A stretch of DNA of 64,000 bases from Curtobacterium flaccumfaciens (lineage in GTDB: Bacteria; Actinomycetota; Actinomycetes; Actinomycetales; Microbacteriaceae): assembly GCF_004361695.1 (NCBI RefSeq), contig NZ_SNVW01000008.1:1-64000 (forward strand). Reading direction: 5' to 3'. The notes under the pieces are model-generated. The model made no database searches, was not told the origin of the DNA, and saw only the letters and a program-made list of their open reading frames with translations. This document shows positions 26,045 to 35,267 of this stretch, in pieces. Position numbers and translations under genes: made by a program. Each line of letters begins with the position of its first letter. Within the stretch, counting starts at the first letter, position 1.

Positions 26045-26325
26045 TTCAGATCGTCGGAGTCGGAGAGTTAGGTGGGGCCGAGGTCGCCGCTCACGAGATG
26101 CCGAAGCCGCAAGCTGGGTCGGGCTCGGTGTGCCACCGGGGGGAGGGGTTCGCCGTGAACCTACCCACACGGGAGTGGGTGCTGAACAGCAGGATTCGTC
26201 GCAGGCACCCTCGCCGTACACGCCGGGAACGGATGCGGCCAGGGTCGTCGGCGAGGTCTGGCCCGACGTGTACGGGTGGAAGGTCGGCAGAAGTCGTCGC
26301 CATGGCGTTGCCGCCGAGCTCTGAC
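26045..26325 (+). pseudogene. Frameshifted fragment of a quinone oxidoreductase gene
   Basis: The segment repeats the first ~270 bp of the intact gene at 22807, broken by at least two frameshifts. One frame gives VQIVGVGELGGAEVAAHEMPK, the next DSSQAPSPYTPGTDAARVVG and EVWPDVYGWKVG, and a third VVAMALPPSS. These correspond to VQVVGVEQFGG, DSSQASPPYVPGMDAAGVID, EVGPDVSGWSVG and VMAIALPLS of the intact protein. The remaining two thirds of the gene are missing. The intact gene and this relic flank the two nuclease-like genes at 24.3-25.9 kb, so the copy may mark an insertion or rearrangement. Confidence 0.82.
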
Positions 26326-26490
26326 TGGCTGCTGCCGGCGGCCTGGGCAGCGAGCGCCGAAGCTCGCGGGACGCGGGACGCGGGATCGATCGTCTGACCG
26401 GTAGGCACTCAGTCGTCGGACATCTCGGCGGCTCCGCGGATCCGTGGATTGGTCCGAACGTTTGACGCGGTTTCGCGATGGGGCGAAAGA

Positions 26491-27213
26491 CTAAGACTGC
26501 CGGATTCTCCGGATCGACTCCTCGACGAACCCGGACATCACCGAGTCCAGCACGCTCGACTCGAGCGAGTACATGTCCGCCCATGCCAGGCGACGGCGGA
26601 CTCGCGCGGTCACGTCACGAATGATGTCCCGTCGCCCTTCGCCGCTGGCCGTCCGAGAAACGACCGCGCGCGCGATGGCCCGTGCCAGACGCGGATTCCC
26701 ACCAATCCGTCGGCGCTCGAAGAGTTGATTAAGGTCGCTCTCAGTGAGCTCGGAGAGAAGCGCGAAATCGCCTTCGAACACAGTTGCCTGCCACCACAGT
26801 CGAGACCAGGTGTGCCGACTCGGATCCGATGCAACCCATCGCTCGGGGTTCTCCGTCCCGAACCGCCATGAGGTGACGTCGGGCAGAGCGACGAGAGCGA
26901 GGAAGGACCACACGTCTCGAGCGGAGGCCTCCGACCAGCTGAGATCCATTTTCTCTCGGATGAGGGGGGCGGCCGCGCGGTCGAAGGCGATCCGCGCGGA
27001 CGCCTCGCTGGGATCCGGGAAGCCGAATCGTTCGGCGAGCTGCCGGATGCCGGAGGCCAGGATCGCAACCTCGTTCGATGTCGCGCGCCGTCCGCCGACG
27101 GGGGCAAATATCTGAGCGGGGTGGCTGTCCGCAGGCGAGAGAGCACCCCGGCGCGCCTCGACGTGCATGGCGGTGGCCACCGAAGCCGTCAACCGTGGCC
27201 ACAACACACTCAC
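26491..27213 (-). CDS. Defence-operon protein, DUF6339-like
   Basis: This is the last gene of the five-gene Z1/GHKL operon. It encodes 240 aa and overlaps the preceding gene (27210-27213, ATGA). It is mostly helical, with conserved-looking WSFLALVALPDVTSWRFG, a Trp/Arg-rich SRLWWQATVF and LNQLFERRRIGGNPRLARAIAR. The pattern recalls DUF6339, a family I associate with Z1-type restriction loci; this assignment is from memory and uncertain. There is no nuclease motif, membrane helix or signal peptide. It may be a structural or DNA-recognition partner of the ATPase complex. Confidence 0.6.
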   Translation of the reverse strand: MSVLWPRLTASVATAMHVEARRGALSPADSHPAQIFAPVGGRRATSNEVAILASGIRQLAERFGFPDPSEASARIAFDRAAAPLIREKMDLSWSEASARDVWSFLALVALPDVTSWRFGTENPERWVASDPSRHTWSRLWWQATVFEGDFALLSELTESDLNQLFERRRIGGNPRLARAIARAVVSRTASGEGRRDIIRDVTARVRRRLAWADMYSLESSVLDSVMSGFVEESIRRIRQS

Positions 27214-28103
27214 GTAAAGCTCCTGCCGTATCCAAGAGAGCGGACCACGCCGCTGAGGCGGCTCCTGAAATCGGACGCCGCCTCGGGACCCGAGCCAGGA
27301 AGCGATAGCCCTCGGCGTTCGACGTCGTCAAGCATCGAAACGAGCACCGCTCCCACGGTTCCCGCGTCCCAGCCGCCATCGTCGCGAAGCTCGTCACGAA
27401 CTGCGAGGGCCGCTTCAGCAAGAATCCCGGCTACGCCCTCTTCCAGGGCGAATACCAGCTGCCGATCCGATGCATCGGCGGACGGCCGGGTGATTGCTCG
27501 AACAAGCTCCTCGTCACGCTCGTTGATAAGCAACTGGAAAACGCCAAGGAATGGTGCTTCGAGATCGCTCGAGACTTCGAGGACCCAGCTCGAATCGACG
27601 TCGAACGGCGTCGCCGCGAAATCGATCACCGCGACCGGAAACATCGCGCCGTCGCCCTGAAGTGCAACCGTGGCGGTCGAATCGAGCAACACCGATCCGG
27701 GCTCCTTCGGCGATGCCACGGCTCCGGCGCTCCCCGACTCTGCAAGAGCGAGGGATGTGGTGATCGTGAGGACGCCTCCGATGCGCCCCGCTGGCAGCGT
27801 CGCCTCGATCGTGACGATGCGATCGGTCACGGGCACACGATCGATGAGATCAGTCATCTGACTGCTCGAGCTGGACCAGGACGCGGTCACCACGAGCGCG
27901 GCTCCTAGTTGAAGAGCCGACTGTCCAACGATGACTTCTCGATCAACGTCGATCAACTGACGTATCTGGAGATCGGTGTCTGCGTCCCAGTCCTCAAGCA
28001 CATCGGGCAAAGCCTGCCAGATGCCGTCCCTGAGCAGCTGCCACTCCCCAACGCGCCAACTCTCCGACGAAGGCACCCGGAACGGCTTGACCTCATTCGG
28101 CAT
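27210..28103 (-). CDS. Unknown component of the Z1/GHKL defence operon
   Basis: This 297-aa protein begins MPNEVKPFRVPSSESW. Its first ~180 residues alternate short beta-type strands (EVIVGQSALQLGAALVVTAS, DRIVTIEATLP, GGVLTITTSLAL), suggesting a beta-sandwich. The C-terminal ~100 residues are helical and acidic (EGVAGILAEAALAVRDEL). It contains no catalytic motif I know. It overlaps the ATPase gene by 11 bp and the next gene by 4, so all are made together. I do not recognise the family; adaptor or sensor roles are guesses. Confidence 0.6.
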   Translation of the reverse strand: MPNEVKPFRVPSSESWRVGEWQLLRDGIWQALPDVLEDWDADTDLQIRQLIDVDREVIVGQSALQLGAALVVTASWSSSSSQMTDLIDRVPVTDRIVTIEATLPAGRIGGVLTITTSLALAESGSAGAVASPKEPGSVLLDSTATVALQGDGAMFPVAVIDFAATPFDVDSSWVLEVSSDLEAPFLGVFQLLINERDEELVRAITRPSADASDRQLVFALEEGVAGILAEAALAVRDELRDDGGWDAGTVGAVLVSMLDDVERRGLSLPGSGPEAASDFRSRLSGVVRSLGYGRSFT

Positions 28104-29910
28104 CGTTTGACCTCCTGACAGTCACACGCACGACGGCGTCCTCCACGTAAGTCGCATACACCCACCACTCGGAGTCCGCCCCAGGTCCGATCATGATCGC
28201 GTTGCCCGCGACCGGCGATCCGCCGGTGACGGGCCGCCACTCGAGGACGGTCGGCGTTTGCGCGCCAGCGAATGCTGCCGACTCTCGACCACCACCATCG
28301 AGAACGACCGACGTTTCGGCAAGCCACACACTTTCCGAGGTGCCACCCGGGATCAAGATCCGTGTGACGACGAATGGATGGTCACCGAACACGTAAAGGG
28401 CGGGCCCTTCGAGGATTCGTGCGGTCCTCGACTTTGCGCCCTCGCGTCGCCTGCCCCGCCCGCCGACGGGGTGACTGAGGGTCCGGGTCGCTCCGCCAGC
28501 GGAGATGCCCGGGGCCAGTCGAGCGAGTCGCGCCGCGACCACCCCGAGTCCCGCTGCACCTCGCCCCTGCGCCCTGGCAGCAACACCGAACTTCTCCTCG
28601 AGTGCGCGCTTGATGAAGTGGCGTGCGTTTTGCACGACGCCTCGACTAGTTCCGCGGAGTCCAGCCTCGACCCAATCGTCGTGGGTCGGAGGTTCCGCTG
28701 CGGCGAAGTGCTCGTCGGACTCGACCGTGGACCGGAACACTCCACCGTATGAGAAGAAGGGATCCGGATGCTCGGGCCCCGGAAAATAGTCAACCACGAG
28801 CTCCGCCAGACGCATGCGCGCGACGTGATGGGGAGCTCCGACGAAGGGCCGTGCACGGTCGACGACGGGTGACGAATGTGCCTCGGCTGCACCGATTTCG
28901 GTTGCGAACCTTCCTACGTCGCGTGGTGCGGACTTCCTCGTATGAGGGGTACCACCGTCCGTCCGGACGATCTGGAGCGACTCCGCGAACGGTCGAAGAT
29001 GGGGCACGCCGAAAGGATCCGGCACCTCGATCGGTCGGCCGTTCACTTTGACTGAGAATCGCATAGGCGCCTTCTCCGCGTCGGATCGAACAATCTTTGG
29101 CCAGAGATTCCAGAGGATAGACGAAGCGAGGAATTCCCCCGCCGCAGTCAAGGAGTCGATTTCGGAGTCCGGGGAATCGAGCTGCGCACCTACGATAACG
29201 ATGTCGGTCCCGGTGCGCCCGTCGGCAAACCCGGGCAAGCCGAGCTCACTGGCGAGCGATGCGGCGTCCTCGCCGAGGAGGGGGTCGGGGATGCCGTCGC
29301 GGACGTTCCCCCACCAGTGCCTACCTGTGAAGCGCCGCTCGTCGTCGTTGTAGAAGCTCGCGCCGAGGGCAGCTCCCATGAGTCGACGTTCCGATTCGGT
29401 TCCGTCCGCTACGTAGCTGTCTACGAGGATCGTCGAGGCGCCGCTGAGTCTGTAGAAGATGCCCTTGCCGAATCCGTACGTACCGCCACCGAATTCATTG
29501 TCGCGCGCCTCGCCGACGTTCCGCAAGAATTGGACGAAATCACTCCTTGTCCCGTCGGGCGCCTTTGATCCCGCCCGCACAGGTCCGCCCAGGCCGCGAG
29601 TGTTTCGGTCCGACACCGTCACGATCACGGACTCAGGCTTCAAGTAATCCGGCAGTTGAGCGACGGCGCCTCCGTCGGGGGCAGGCGTCAGCCGACGCGC
29701 CCATGCGGACGCAAGTTCACCAAGGCGCGCGACCTCGACGGTAAAGTCCACCGTGTCTGAGCCGGCGCGCGCATCCCAGCTGTTCTGCGCTGCTTCCCGA
29801 ACGAGCACGGTCAATTCGTTAAGCGCTGGTCGCCCGAGCTGGTTGATGATGCCTTCCGCTGTAGCAGATCCCTCTTCGGCGAACGGCTGCGACCACCACC
29901 GAGCGCTCAC
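28093..29910 (-). CDS. GHKL ATPase, MutL/paraMORC-like (MzaB-like)
   Basis: An ATP-driven clamp-type protein of 605 aa. The N-terminal GHKL fold has the N-box (VREAAQNSWDA: Glu39, Asn43, Asp46), the ATP-lid Asp101 with a glycine-rich loop (SDRNTRGLGG), and a second glycine box FGGGTYGFGKG at ~140-150. A further ~400 residues form a transducer and C-terminal region with no MutL endonuclease motif visible. Such GHKL proteins (paraMORCs) are known from restriction loci with Z1 helicases, where they are thought to act as DNA-loading ATPases. The start ATG 29910 overlaps the nuclease gene stop (ATGA). Confidence 0.82.
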   Translation of the reverse strand: MSARWWSQPFAEEGSATAEGIINQLGRPALNELTVLVREAAQNSWDARAGSDTVDFTVEVARLGELASAWARRLTPAPDGGAVAQLPDYLKPESVIVTVSDRNTRGLGGPVRAGSKAPDGTRSDFVQFLRNVGEARDNEFGGGTYGFGKGIFYRLSGASTILVDSYVADGTESERRLMGAALGASFYNDDERRFTGRHWWGNVRDGIPDPLLGEDAASLASELGLPGFADGRTGTDIVIVGAQLDSPDSEIDSLTAAGEFLASSILWNLWPKIVRSDAEKAPMRFSVKVNGRPIEVPDPFGVPHLRPFAESLQIVRTDGGTPHTRKSAPRDVGRFATEIGAAEAHSSPVVDRARPFVGAPHHVARMRLAELVVDYFPGPEHPDPFFSYGGVFRSTVESDEHFAAAEPPTHDDWVEAGLRGTSRGVVQNARHFIKRALEEKFGVAARAQGRGAAGLGVVAARLARLAPGISAGGATRTLSHPVGGRGRRREGAKSRTARILEGPALYVFGDHPFVVTRILIPGGTSESVWLAETSVVLDGGGRESAAFAGAQTPTVLEWRPVTGGSPVAGNAIMIGPGADSEWWVYATYVEDAVVRVTVRRSNDAE

Positions 29911-30890
29911 GCGATTGCGCCCTTGATCTCATCCAGATGTGCGGGTCGCATGAGCCCGATGACAACGGCGCGATCGAGACGGTAAGAAAGACGCGAAAGG
30001 CCGTCCGGGACACCGGCGACGAGGTCATCGGAAATGATCCGAGGGAAGCCCGTGGTCACCGGAACCATGTAAACCTGTCCTAGCGAGAAGCGAGTCTCGT
30101 CGTCATCGGAGCTGTACCCGAGCTTGTTGACCTTGGCTCGGAGAGCGCTCGGCGTCACGACGGCCGATTCGGCTTCGGCGAGAACATCGGCCAGTCGCTC
30201 GCCGCCAACGTCCTCGCGGACTTCCATGACGACGAGGTGCAGGGGCTTCCCATCCAGTGCGTCCAATTGTTCGACTCCATGGATCACGATGTGATCCGCG
30301 TCCACTCCGACTCCCTTGACCTCGATCGACGCGGAGTCGAACTCGAAGTCGTGTGGCTTGGCCTCCGGACCCGTCCAGCTGTCGGCGTCTGCTAGGCCCA
30401 CCGAAGCGAGTGCTCGCAGGACGTTTAGCTCTGCGAACAGCCCGATCCGCTGCTCTGGGCTCAAAGCGCGCGATCGCACGGTCCGAAGGAGTCGTCGCCA
30501 ACGACCGATGACCTGTGCGCTACGCGCTGCGGCGTGCGACGCGCCGTCTTCCTCGAACGCTTCGAGGATGTCAGCACAGACCTGATCGAATTCTCGACGG
30601 AGGGAAGCGTCATGACATGCCACGTCTACGTAGTCGAGAGCACTGGAGCCGAACGCCAGCGTTCGCGAGCTCATGGCCAGTGCCGAATTCTCCTCGACGA
30701 CGAGGACTGAAGCGTCGTCCGTGTGCGGGACGAGGAGATGCTGGCGCCCCTCGCGATCCACCGCGGCGCGTGGCCCGGATTCCCCCGCGCGCGGGTCAAG
30801 CAGGAAGGATGACAGTTCGGCGGTGCGCGGCGGTACTAGGACGGCCCAGGCGCGCGCCAACGTAGAGACAAAGCGCGATTCGGTCGTCAT
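29907..30890 (-). CDS. PD-(D/E)XK-family nuclease, DUF4420-like
   Basis: This is the likely DNA-cutting subunit of the defence operon. Its 327 aa include the PD-(D/E)XK core KPHDFEFDSASIEVKG, with Asp181, Glu190 and Lys192, plus an upstream helix Glu154 (LFAELNVLRAL) typical of the fold. The layout matches DUF4420, the nuclease-like component found with Z1 and GHKL proteins. ATG 30890 overlaps the Z1 gene stop (ATGA); the open frame continues upstream inside Z1 but is not used. All three core residues are present, so it should be catalytically competent. Confidence 0.8.
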   Translation of the reverse strand: MTTESRFVSTLARAWAVLVPPRTAELSSFLLDPRAGESGPRAAVDREGRQHLLVPHTDDASVLVVEENSALAMSSRTLAFGSSALDYVDVACHDASLRREFDQVCADILEAFEEDGASHAAARSAQVIGRWRRLLRTVRSRALSPEQRIGLFAELNVLRALASVGLADADSWTGPEAKPHDFEFDSASIEVKGVGVDADHIVIHGVEQLDALDGKPLHLVVMEVREDVGGERLADVLAEAESAVVTPSALRAKVNKLGYSSDDDETRFSLGQVYMVPVTTGFPRIISDDLVAGVPDGLSRLSYRLDRAVVIGLMRPAHLDEIKGAIA

Positions 30891-33472
30891 GACTCGTCGC
30901 CTTCCTCCGAATAGAGCGCTTCCTGCAGGTCTTCTCGCTGTTCCTCGTCCTCGTCCCAAGCGCTCCCGGAAGCCCCGGCGAGGTCAACTGCCATGTGGGT
31001 CACCTCGACCGTTGTCCCACCTCCGACGCTACCGGGGAACACGATTCCGTATCCGATCACTGGCGCGACCGCGTCCATCGGGACACGGGCGACGCCCCCG
31101 CGCGCGGGCGCTACGGGCTCGCTGTGCGCGTCGATGGGATAGAGCACGAGAAGGCCGCGCGAGCGGTACTCCGTGTCGCGCTCGCGCTGTTGCACTAGTT
31201 CATGCTCTGGCCTTGCGGCGTCGTAGCTCTCCCAAGTCGGTAGGTCGAGCACGCGGTCGCGCTTACTCATGAGGGTCTTGATGTCTGCAATGGAGTCAAC
31301 GCCTGTGTCGAGTCGCGATCGGATTACAGATCCGAAAGGCCGGCCTCCGAGCGCGACCTTTGCTCCGGAGCTCTGGACAACCGCTACGGTCCACTTCTCG
31401 AGCGCCGGATGCTCACCGTTTCGCTGGCCGTCGATGTACCGAATGAGCTGCCGCGGCATCATGTCTGCCGAATCCTCGTGCACGTTGTAACGGCGAAGGA
31501 AGGCCACGATGAGGTGGGCGGGTACGTCGCGGAAGAGCGCCGCCAAACCGCGCTGCTCAGGCTCGCGACCGCCGGAGGACAGGTCCTGAATGAGATCGGA
31601 GGCAGCGGCGAGGTTGTTCTCGAGCCAGGTGCCATCCTCACGGAGGAAGTACCTGGTCTGGAGCCGTCGTCCGGCGTATGACACCTCTGCTGGGGCTGCA
31701 GCGCCCATCTTCGCCGTGATCGCCAGGGACGGGTGCGTCTTGATCCTGACTGCAACGTCCGTCGGCCGAAGGTTTTGGCGCTGGTATTGGTCGATGTCGT
31801 CCCGCATCTCGCGTTCTACGGTAGCCAGATGCCGGAACGCTCGTTCGAGCGCGTGAGTCATCCAGATTCGAGGGAGGTCCTCGTATCCGGGCCGGAATCC
31901 GAACCACCGTGCCATCTGCAGCAGTGTGTCGTACGCCGATGCCGTACGGACGAAAAAGCTGACGACGAGACCTTCGAGCGTCAGCCCACGCGAGAGGGTG
32001 TTGCCGCCTACCGCGATGGCGACCACAGGCCCGGACGAGTAGTCCAACCGATCTGTACTCCGATAGTTGTCGAGGACGACTCGTTGCGAATCGAGCACGT
32101 CGCCGAGTTCGCGGAGCACGGATTCGAACGAGTTTTGTTGCCGTCCGTGCCAGTTCATCGAGTCCACTCGCGCGGTCTCCCTCTCCCAGAGGGTTCGGAG
32201 CTCGCCAATGAAAATCTCGTCCCCGGCGCGGATCGCAGTCAAGGCTCGAGATCGCAATTCTTCGAGCGGGTCCCGAAACGATTCCTGCACGTCGATCTTC
32301 ACGGAGGTATGAATGAGCATGGTGCTGTGCGAGCGATCGCCACGCGCGCGGCGCGCTGCGGTCGCGAGCCAGAACCAGCGGACGGCGTCGACCAAGTCCG
32401 GCGTCATGGTCGGCACGAATCCCGTTGGGGTCGCCTTTCCCGCGGGCCGCAGCAACTGGACGTCGTCCTCGGGGACGATCCGCACCATGTCGTACCCGTC
32501 GGGAGCCGGACCCTGGTTCTCTCCCTCGACGACATCGGCACCGAAGATCATCTCGGTCCCAAAATATCCCTCCGGCCGAGGCAGGTTGAGGATAAAGTCT
32601 TTTGGATAGAGGTCCGCGGATGCGGGGTCTATAAACACATTGGCGAACGGCGTGGCCGTATAGCCGATGTAGGTATTTCTCGGGAAGAGAGCGAGCAGCT
32701 CGCGGATCAAGGGATTGATTCGCCCCGTGGCGACGGACGCCTGGTCGGCCTCGTCGTCGATGATAAGAACTCGAAGATTTTCGAGAGCCCCGCGCGCTCC
32801 ATCAGTGCTCAACCAATTGATCAGTCGCTCGAGCACGGTCGCGTTCTTCTTCACCACCGCAAGTACTACTTTTTCCGTTGACTTGAGAAGGCTAACCGCA
32901 TCAGAGGCCTGTGGGCCGAAATCGCGGTCCTCGTCGGTAAGCGTGATCCAGTGTTCGTTGTTCAGGCCCTTGAGTTGACTATTCAACCGTGCTTGCGTTT
33001 GCTTTCGCAGTCCGTTGTGGATGCCGGAAAGAACAATGATGAACTTGTACTGCTCATCGGCGAGTTTCGCGATCACCGAGGTGAAGTTCGTGGTCTTGCC
33101 GCTTTGAACATATCCCACGACCAGACCCTTGGCCTGGTAACGCTGCCGATCCGGTCGCGGAGTGTGAGCGACGACTTTGTTCGCTGCCCTCTCGAGGTCG
33201 TTGAGGCGTTCGGATCCCCAATTCTGGTCATCCCGGAAGTGCGCCCGGAGTGGCGGCCAGAACATCGACCCATCGGACGAGCCCGAGTACCAGGATTCGC
33301 TGCCCGCTGCGACGATTGCTGGACCGCCCAGTTGTACTGTCTCTAGGTCGGCCTCGAACTGCTCCTTGTAGGTTGCCGCCAGCTCAGGCCCGCCGATCGC
33401 CGAGAACTTCACGACGGCAGCGTCCAGCCCGAACTGCTTTGCCCAGGTTCCGAACAGTGGGTACAGGTCCAC
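30887..33472 (-). CDS. Z1-domain superfamily II helicase/ATPase
   Basis: This is the first gene of the five-gene defence operon, 861 aa. Walker A is GYVQSGKTT (residues 119-127), Walker B is LIIDDEADQASV and motif III is IGYTATPFANVF. The Z1 domain follows with GGNTLSRGLTLEGL and LLQMARWFGFRPGY. Z1 proteins are divergent helicases found with MutL/MORC-like ATPases in restriction loci. I start it at GTG 33472, five bases after GAGGAG (33478-33483); an ATG at 33508 lacks such a site. The DNA is visibly less GC-rich than the flanking host genes. It is divergent from the methyltransferase across 550 bp. Confidence 0.88.
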   Translation of the reverse strand: MDLYPLFGTWAKQFGLDAAVVKFSAIGGPELAATYKEQFEADLETVQLGGPAIVAAGSESWYSGSSDGSMFWPPLRAHFRDDQNWGSERLNDLERAANKVVAHTPRPDRQRYQAKGLVVGYVQSGKTTNFTSVIAKLADEQYKFIIVLSGIHNGLRKQTQARLNSQLKGLNNEHWITLTDEDRDFGPQASDAVSLLKSTEKVVLAVVKKNATVLERLINWLSTDGARGALENLRVLIIDDEADQASVATGRINPLIRELLALFPRNTYIGYTATPFANVFIDPASADLYPKDFILNLPRPEGYFGTEMIFGADVVEGENQGPAPDGYDMVRIVPEDDVQLLRPAGKATPTGFVPTMTPDLVDAVRWFWLATAARRARGDRSHSTMLIHTSVKIDVQESFRDPLEELRSRALTAIRAGDEIFIGELRTLWERETARVDSMNWHGRQQNSFESVLRELGDVLDSQRVVLDNYRSTDRLDYSSGPVVAIAVGGNTLSRGLTLEGLVVSFFVRTASAYDTLLQMARWFGFRPGYEDLPRIWMTHALERAFRHLATVEREMRDDIDQYQRQNLRPTDVAVRIKTHPSLAITAKMGAAAPAEVSYAGRRLQTRYFLREDGTWLENNLAAASDLIQDLSSGGREPEQRGLAALFRDVPAHLIVAFLRRYNVHEDSADMMPRQLIRYIDGQRNGEHPALEKWTVAVVQSSGAKVALGGRPFGSVIRSRLDTGVDSIADIKTLMSKRDRVLDLPTWESYDAARPEHELVQQRERDTEYRSRGLLVLYPIDAHSEPVAPARGGVARVPMDAVAPVIGYGIVFPGSVGGGTTVEVTHMAVDLAGASGSAWDEDEEQREDLQEALYSEEGDES

Positions 33473-33483
33473 GATGACTCCTC

Positions 33484-34013
33484 TGTCGTGATGTCGACAC
33501 TCATTCATAACATGAGGACGTGTCGCAGCCGGGCGTTAGTCGTGCCTGGGCCCGAAGTGGGGGTCAAGCCTGAGCTAGGCGGTCCGTCATGCGTCCGGTG
33601 CCGCGCGATGAGACGGCTGGCCTTCGTCTTGCTCCATAATGTCGTTGCGACACGAAGGCTGAGGTCGGGCCTTGATGGTGACTGCGCGCTCACCGTTATC
33701 GCCTGACGCTGGTAGGTCCCGGTACCGCGCCAGCTGCGTACCATGACGTCGCCTTCAGCCGAGGCAGCGTCGGTGCATTCCGCCTGCGCGCCCGTCCAGT
33801 GCAACGAGGGCCGCCGTGAACGAATCGCGACTGGTGGAGCGCGGGCGCGCTGCGAACGCGCCGCGCGATCTGAACGTTCGCCTCGCGCTCGAGGGAGCAG
33901 GGCGAGCGTGGACCGGGGCCGTGGGCGAACGAGGATCCCGAATCTGCGACCGTCAGGTCGAGGCGCTGGTGCTGGTACGGCGCGCCGGCGACAGCACCGT
34001 CGTCCGCTCGATC
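33484..34013. other. Control region between restriction operon and methyltransferase
   Basis: About 530 bp separate the divergent operons. It should hold both promoters. An AT-richer spot (ATTCATAACATGAGG near 33501-33517) could be the Z1 operon promoter. A 66-codon frame (33816-34016) ends just before the methyltransferase and reads acceptably (RDLNVRLALEGAGRAWTG), but I have no evidence that it is expressed. No controller-protein gene of the usual C-protein type is visible. Confidence 0.4.
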
Positions 34014-34019
34014 TAGTAT
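34014..34019 (+). promoter_or_regulatory. -10 element for a leaderless methyltransferase mRNA
   Basis: TAGTAT lies six bases before the ATG at 34026. No Shine-Dalgarno sequence is present, so transcription probably starts at or next to the A of the ATG. Confidence 0.5.
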
Positions 34020-34025
34020 CAGCGC

Positions 34026-35114
34026 ATGTCAACTTTCGAACTCGTGGACCTCTTCGCGGGATGTGGGGGTATGACGCAAGGGTTCGTGGAGGCGGGCCGC
34101 TACTCGCCGATCGCGGGCGTCGAGATCGACCGGATGGCAGCGAAGACCTACGCCGCGAACTTCGGCGACCACGTGTTCAGTGGCGACATCCGTGACTGGC
34201 TCCAAGGCGAGCTCCCTGCCTCGGCGGACGTCGTCATCGGTGGACCGCCATGCCAGGGTTTCTCGGCCCTCGGGAAGCAAAACCCGCTCGACCCGAGAAA
34301 TGTACTCTGGCGCGAATACGTGCATGCTCTCGAACGTCTGCAGCCGACGGCGTTCATCATTGAAAACGTACCTCAGTTCTTCCGCTCTCCGCAGTTCGAG
34401 GATCTGAGGCACGAGGTGCGACCGGGCGGCGGTCTTTCAAACTACGAGATCGAGCCATTTGTTCTCAACTCTGCCGAATACGGCGTCCCGCAGACTCGCC
34501 GACGAGTCTTCGTAATCGGTCGCAAGAGCGGCCTTCCTCCGCTCGGACCGCCGCCCACGACGACCCGTCGGACCACCGTCGAGGACGCGTTCAGGGGGTT
34601 GGCGCGGAAGGTCGTCGACACGGAACTCCCTCCGGACAGAGCGACGAGACGAGGCCCGTACCGAACGACCGAGCTGCACCTGACGCGCAATCCTACCGAG
34701 ACGTCGCTTCGCCGTTACCGGGCCATTCCACCCGGCGGGAATAGGAAGGATCTGCCGGACGACCTGTCGACCCCAGGCTGGCGTAAGCATACGACTGGTT
34801 CAGGTGATGTGATGGGTCGTCTCTGGTTCGACCGGCCGTCAGTGACGATTCGGACCGAATTCTTCAAGCCTGAGAAGGGTCGATACCTTCATCCGACAGA
34901 AGATCGACCGATTACCCATCTTGAGGCTGCGCGGATACAAGGCTTCCCCGACGATTTTCGCTGGTACGGAAGCAAGACGGAGATAGCGAAGCAGATCGGA
35001 AACGCGGTGCCGGTTGCCCTCGCCCGATCAATCGCGACCCACATCCTGCCCTGGCTGGAATCATCGGTCGCCACGCCGGAGACCAAGCTCGATCTCACGC
35101 AGTTCGCCAGCTGA
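34026..35114 (+). CDS. DNA (cytosine-5) methyltransferase
   Basis: This modification enzyme of the restriction locus transfers a methyl group to C5 of cytosine. Motif I is DLFAGCGGMTQGF, motif IV GGPPCQGFSALG with catalytic Cys76, motif VI IENV, motif VIII QTRRRVF and motif X QIGNAVPVALAR. The variable target-recognition region (about 190-290) gives no clue to the site. Length is 362 aa, normal. It is divergent from the Z1 operon and convergent with vsr. A C5 enzyme with a Vsr partner is typical, because deaminated 5-methylcytosine yields T:G mismatches at the target site. Confidence 0.92.
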   Translation: MSTFELVDLFAGCGGMTQGFVEAGRYSPIAGVEIDRMAAKTYAANFGDHVFSGDIRDWLQGELPASADVVIGGPPCQGFSALGKQNPLDPRNVLWREYVHALERLQPTAFIIENVPQFFRSPQFEDLRHEVRPGGGLSNYEIEPFVLNSAEYGVPQTRRRVFVIGRKSGLPPLGPPPTTTRRTTVEDAFRGLARKVVDTELPPDRATRRGPYRTTELHLTRNPTETSLRRYRAIPPGGNRKDLPDDLSTPGWRKHTTGSGDVMGRLWFDRPSVTIRTEFFKPEKGRYLHPTEDRPITHLEAARIQGFPDDFRWYGSKTEIAKQIGNAVPVALARSIATHILPWLESSVATPETKLDLTQFAS

Positions 35115-35267
35115 CGGCGTCAGGTCGGCCCGACCTGGCGAACGAACCTCGCCGGTGATGACAACCGGCTGCCGCGATCGGCGTCTTCTCCTGCCTGGTG
35201 CGTCCGAAGGGCGATCGCGGAGGAGCTCCGCATTGAGCTCGTCGTCGACGCGATGGATACGTGATGT

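Noticed and set aside
33743..34195. A possible small gene between the Z1 operon and methyltransferase, overlapping the methyltransferase start
   Set aside because: Low-complexity Arg/Ala composition and conflict with the clear methyltransferase frame; it is not a controller protein.
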